A DNA stretch of 7,284 nt from an uncultured Hymenobacter sp. (GTDB taxonomy: Bacteria; Bacteroidota; Bacteroidia; Cytophagales; Hymenobacteraceae): the NCBI GenBank assembly GCA_937871705.1, contig CALMOO010000495.1, positions 1 to 7,284 on the forward strand, in the 5' to 3' direction. The position numbers and the translations under genes were made by a program. The notes beneath the pieces were generated by a model. The model had not been told where the DNA came from. It searched no databases and worked only from the letters and a program-made list of their open reading frames with translations. Numbering within the stretch: position 1 is the first letter of the stretch; the number at the start of each line of letters is the position of its first letter. Of the stretch, positions 6,070 through 7,284 are shown one piece after another.

Positions 6070-7284
6070 ATGTTCAATAAATACCTTCTTACTCTCCTTG
6101 TTCTTCTCCCTACATATTTAGCACGTGCCCAATGGACCAACATCGGCCCTGGCGGTGAAGCCCTCTCTGGGGTGAGCTTCCGCTCGGCTACCGAGGGCTG
6201 GGTGTGCGGCGCCAATGGGGCGCTGTTCCACACCACGGATGGGGGCACTACCTGGCAGCTGCAAACCAACAGCTTCCAGACCACCGGGCCTCATAGCCAA
6301 GTACTGAGCGTCTACACCTGCCTGACGGGCATCGTGCGCAACGTCGCCGTGCTGGTGCAGCAGCCTAGCCTCTACCGGCCCACCGATGTATACTACTCGT
6401 ATTACAACGGCTACGGGTTCGCCTCCGGCTTCGGCCCAGAGGCCATTGGCTCCGCCTCCGCCGAGTTCGGCCAAATGAATTTTCATACGCTCTACCTCGG
6501 CATTCTGGCCGGGGTGGGCGGGGCGCTACGCTTGAGCAACACGCAGGGCGCGAGCTGGTTGCAGGTGCCCAGCGGCACGCAGAACGACCTGACCTGTGGC
6601 GACTCGCCTGACGGCACCACCTACTACCTGGTCGGCAGCAAGGGTACCCTGCGGAAAGGTACCCTGCCCGGCGGCGTCTCGCAAGCACTTAACAGCACCA
6701 CCTTCGCTCGCCTGACGGGCGTCTGGTTCGTGGATGTGCGACAAGGCTATATAATCGGCGATCACGGCACGGCCCTGCGTACCACCGATGGGGGCGCCAC
6801 CTGGACGCCAATGCCCGTCGGCACGACGGCCAACCTCAACGCCGTACGCTTTCTCAACGCCACCACCGGCTTCATCATCGGCGACCTAGGCACGCTGCTC
6901 GCCACCACCGACGGCGGCCGCACCTGGCACCCCGAAGCCAGCAACACCTACGAAACGCTTAGCGGCATCAGCACCACCGACGACGGGCTCAACGTCTGGG
7001 TAGTGGGCGGCAGCGGCATCGTGCTCAAGCGCGGGCCCGTGGTGCCGCTGGCCAGCCGCAGCACCACGGCCGAGCCGACCTGGCAGGCTTACCCCAACCC
7101 GTTCACTTCTTCCCTCACCCTGAGCGGCCCGGCCCTTACCAGCCCGCTTGCCCGCGAGGTGTCACTGCTTGACCCGCTCGGCCACACCGTGCTGCACCAA
7201 GCCCTGGCTCCCAGTACCACCGCTACGCAAGAGTTGGCCGTGCCGCCTACCCTGGCCCCTGGCATCTATACCCTGCAGCTGCGA
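6070..7284 (+). CDS. Secreted Ycf48-like/BNR-repeat beta-propeller protein with T9SS sorting domain, 3' partial
   Basis: The frame runs from ATG 6070 to the window edge with no stop (405 codons seen). Residues 1-20 form a signal peptide (K4, hydrophobic core 5-17, cleavage after ARA before Q21). The body has repeated propeller blades of the pattern G-[WYF]-x-x-G-x-x-G followed by TTDGGxTW: GWVCGANG 43-50 with TTDGGTTW 55-62; a degenerate blade ending RLSNTQGASW 154-163; GYIIGDHG 226-233 with TTDGGATW 238-245; GFIIGDLG 267-274 with TTDGGRTW 279-286; and a last half-blade VWVVGGSG 309-316. A T9SS type A-like C-terminal domain starts near W338 with YPNPF (341-345) and runs to PGIYTLQLR at the edge; family comparison suggests only about 10-20 residues are missing. 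The protein is therefore predicted to cross the outer membrane by the type IX system and be surface-bound or released. Ycf48 itself assists photosystem II assembly, but Bacteroidota homologues with this tail are generally uncharacterised surface proteins, so no photosynthetic role is implied. The start lies 15 nt after the preceding stop. Confidence 0.9.
   Translation, partial: MFNKYLLTLLVLLPTYLARAQWTNIGPGGEALSGVSFRSATEGWVCGANGALFHTTDGGTTWQLQTNSFQTTGPHSQVLSVYTCLTGIVRNVAVLVQQPSLYRPTDVYYSYYNGYGFASGFGPEAIGSASAEFGQMNFHTLYLGILAGVGGALRLSNTQGASWLQVPSGTQNDLTCGDSPDGTTYYLVGSKGTLRKGTLPGGVSQALNSTTFARLTGVWFVDVRQGYIIGDHGTALRTTDGGATWTPMPVGTTANLNAVRFLNATTGFIIGDLGTLLATTDGGRTWHPEASNTYETLSGISTTDDGLNVWVVGGSGIVLKRGPVVPLASRSTTAEPTWQAYPNPFTSSLTLSGPALTSPLAREVSLLDPLGHTVLHQALAPSTTATQELAVPPTLAPGIYTLQLR
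6643..6666 (+). repeat. Short tandem duplication in the propeller gene (KGTLR-KGTLP)
   Basis: The 9-mer GGTACCCTG occurs at 6643-6651 and again at 6658-6666, a 15-nt period that keeps the frame and gives two consecutive KGTL pentapeptides. It lies in an inter-blade segment of the Ycf48-like protein and looks like a small local duplication. Confidence 0.6.

Larger units (their letters stand above)
4905..6120. other. AT-rich cassette (RHS tip plus immunity gene), probable horizontally exchanged module
   Basis: Hand counts of GC per 60-base line: 70% at 4801-4860, 52% at 4861-4920, 42% at 4921-4980, 37% at 5281-5340, 23% at 5881-5940, 22% at 6001-6060, 30% at 6061-6120 and 67% at 6121-6180. Codon use shifts with it: common GGC, CTG and ACC give way to GGA, ATT, AAT, TTA and ATA. 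The left edge falls inside the conserved RYGRWLRMDP coding sequence and the right edge within or just before the signal-peptide codons of the next gene. No insertion-sequence ends, transposase or terminal repeats are visible, so exchange by homologous recombination in the conserved core is more likely than transposition. Confidence 0.7.

Noticed and set aside
6063..6947. Several reverse-strand open frames opposite the Ycf48-like gene
   Set aside because: The + strand frame carries a signal peptide, repeated TTDGGxTW blades and a T9SS tail; the antisense products have no recognisable domains and several are strongly Arg-rich.

Overview
The window looks like a piece of a Bacteroidota chromosome, most likely Hymenobacter or a close relative. 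This is an inference from three things: GC-rich coding DNA; a secreted WD/BNR-like (Ycf48-type) protein ending in a type IX secretion (T9SS) sorting domain that begins YPNPF; and a giant RHS/YD-repeat protein of the Bacteroidota type, with Ig-like N-terminal modules and an LGNxRVVF motif before the C-terminal core. All three supported genes are on the + strand and packed head to tail, with a 7-nt overlap and then a 15-nt gap. No tRNA, rRNA, CRISPR array or insertion sequence was seen, and no stretch over 300 bases lacks a gene.

Layout. (1) Positions 2-5653 hold the 3' part of an RHS-repeat gene whose start lies off the left edge. From N to C it encodes Ig-like extracellular modules, a DUF6443-like entry region, YD repeats, a jelly-roll-like insert, the conserved core-closing region, and a unique tip of about 217 residues. 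(2) Positions 5647-6054 encode a 135-residue protein with four predicted membrane segments; its start codon overlaps the RHS stop. (3) From 6070 to the right edge runs a Ycf48-like beta-propeller protein with a clear signal peptide and a T9SS C-terminal domain, cut off just before its end.

Main interpretation. The window carries a polymorphic-toxin locus: an RHS shell carrying a variable toxin tip, followed at once by a candidate immunity gene. The strongest sign is compositional. The RHS body is GC-rich (hand count 70% GC for 4801-4860). Inside the conserved core motif RYGRWLRMDP, at about 4905-4925, base and codon use become AT-rich with no break in the reading frame. They stay so through the tip (about 37% at 5281-5340) and the membrane protein (22-23% at 5881-5940 and 6001-6060). 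GC returns at about 6120, just inside the next gene (67% at 6121-6180). This fits replacement of a toxin-immunity cassette by recombination within the conserved core coding sequence.

I do not recognise the tip domain or the membrane protein as members of a named family. The toxin and immunity roles rest on position, architecture and composition, not on a catalytic motif. The downstream Ycf48-like gene is probably a chromosomal neighbour rather than part of the toxin system.
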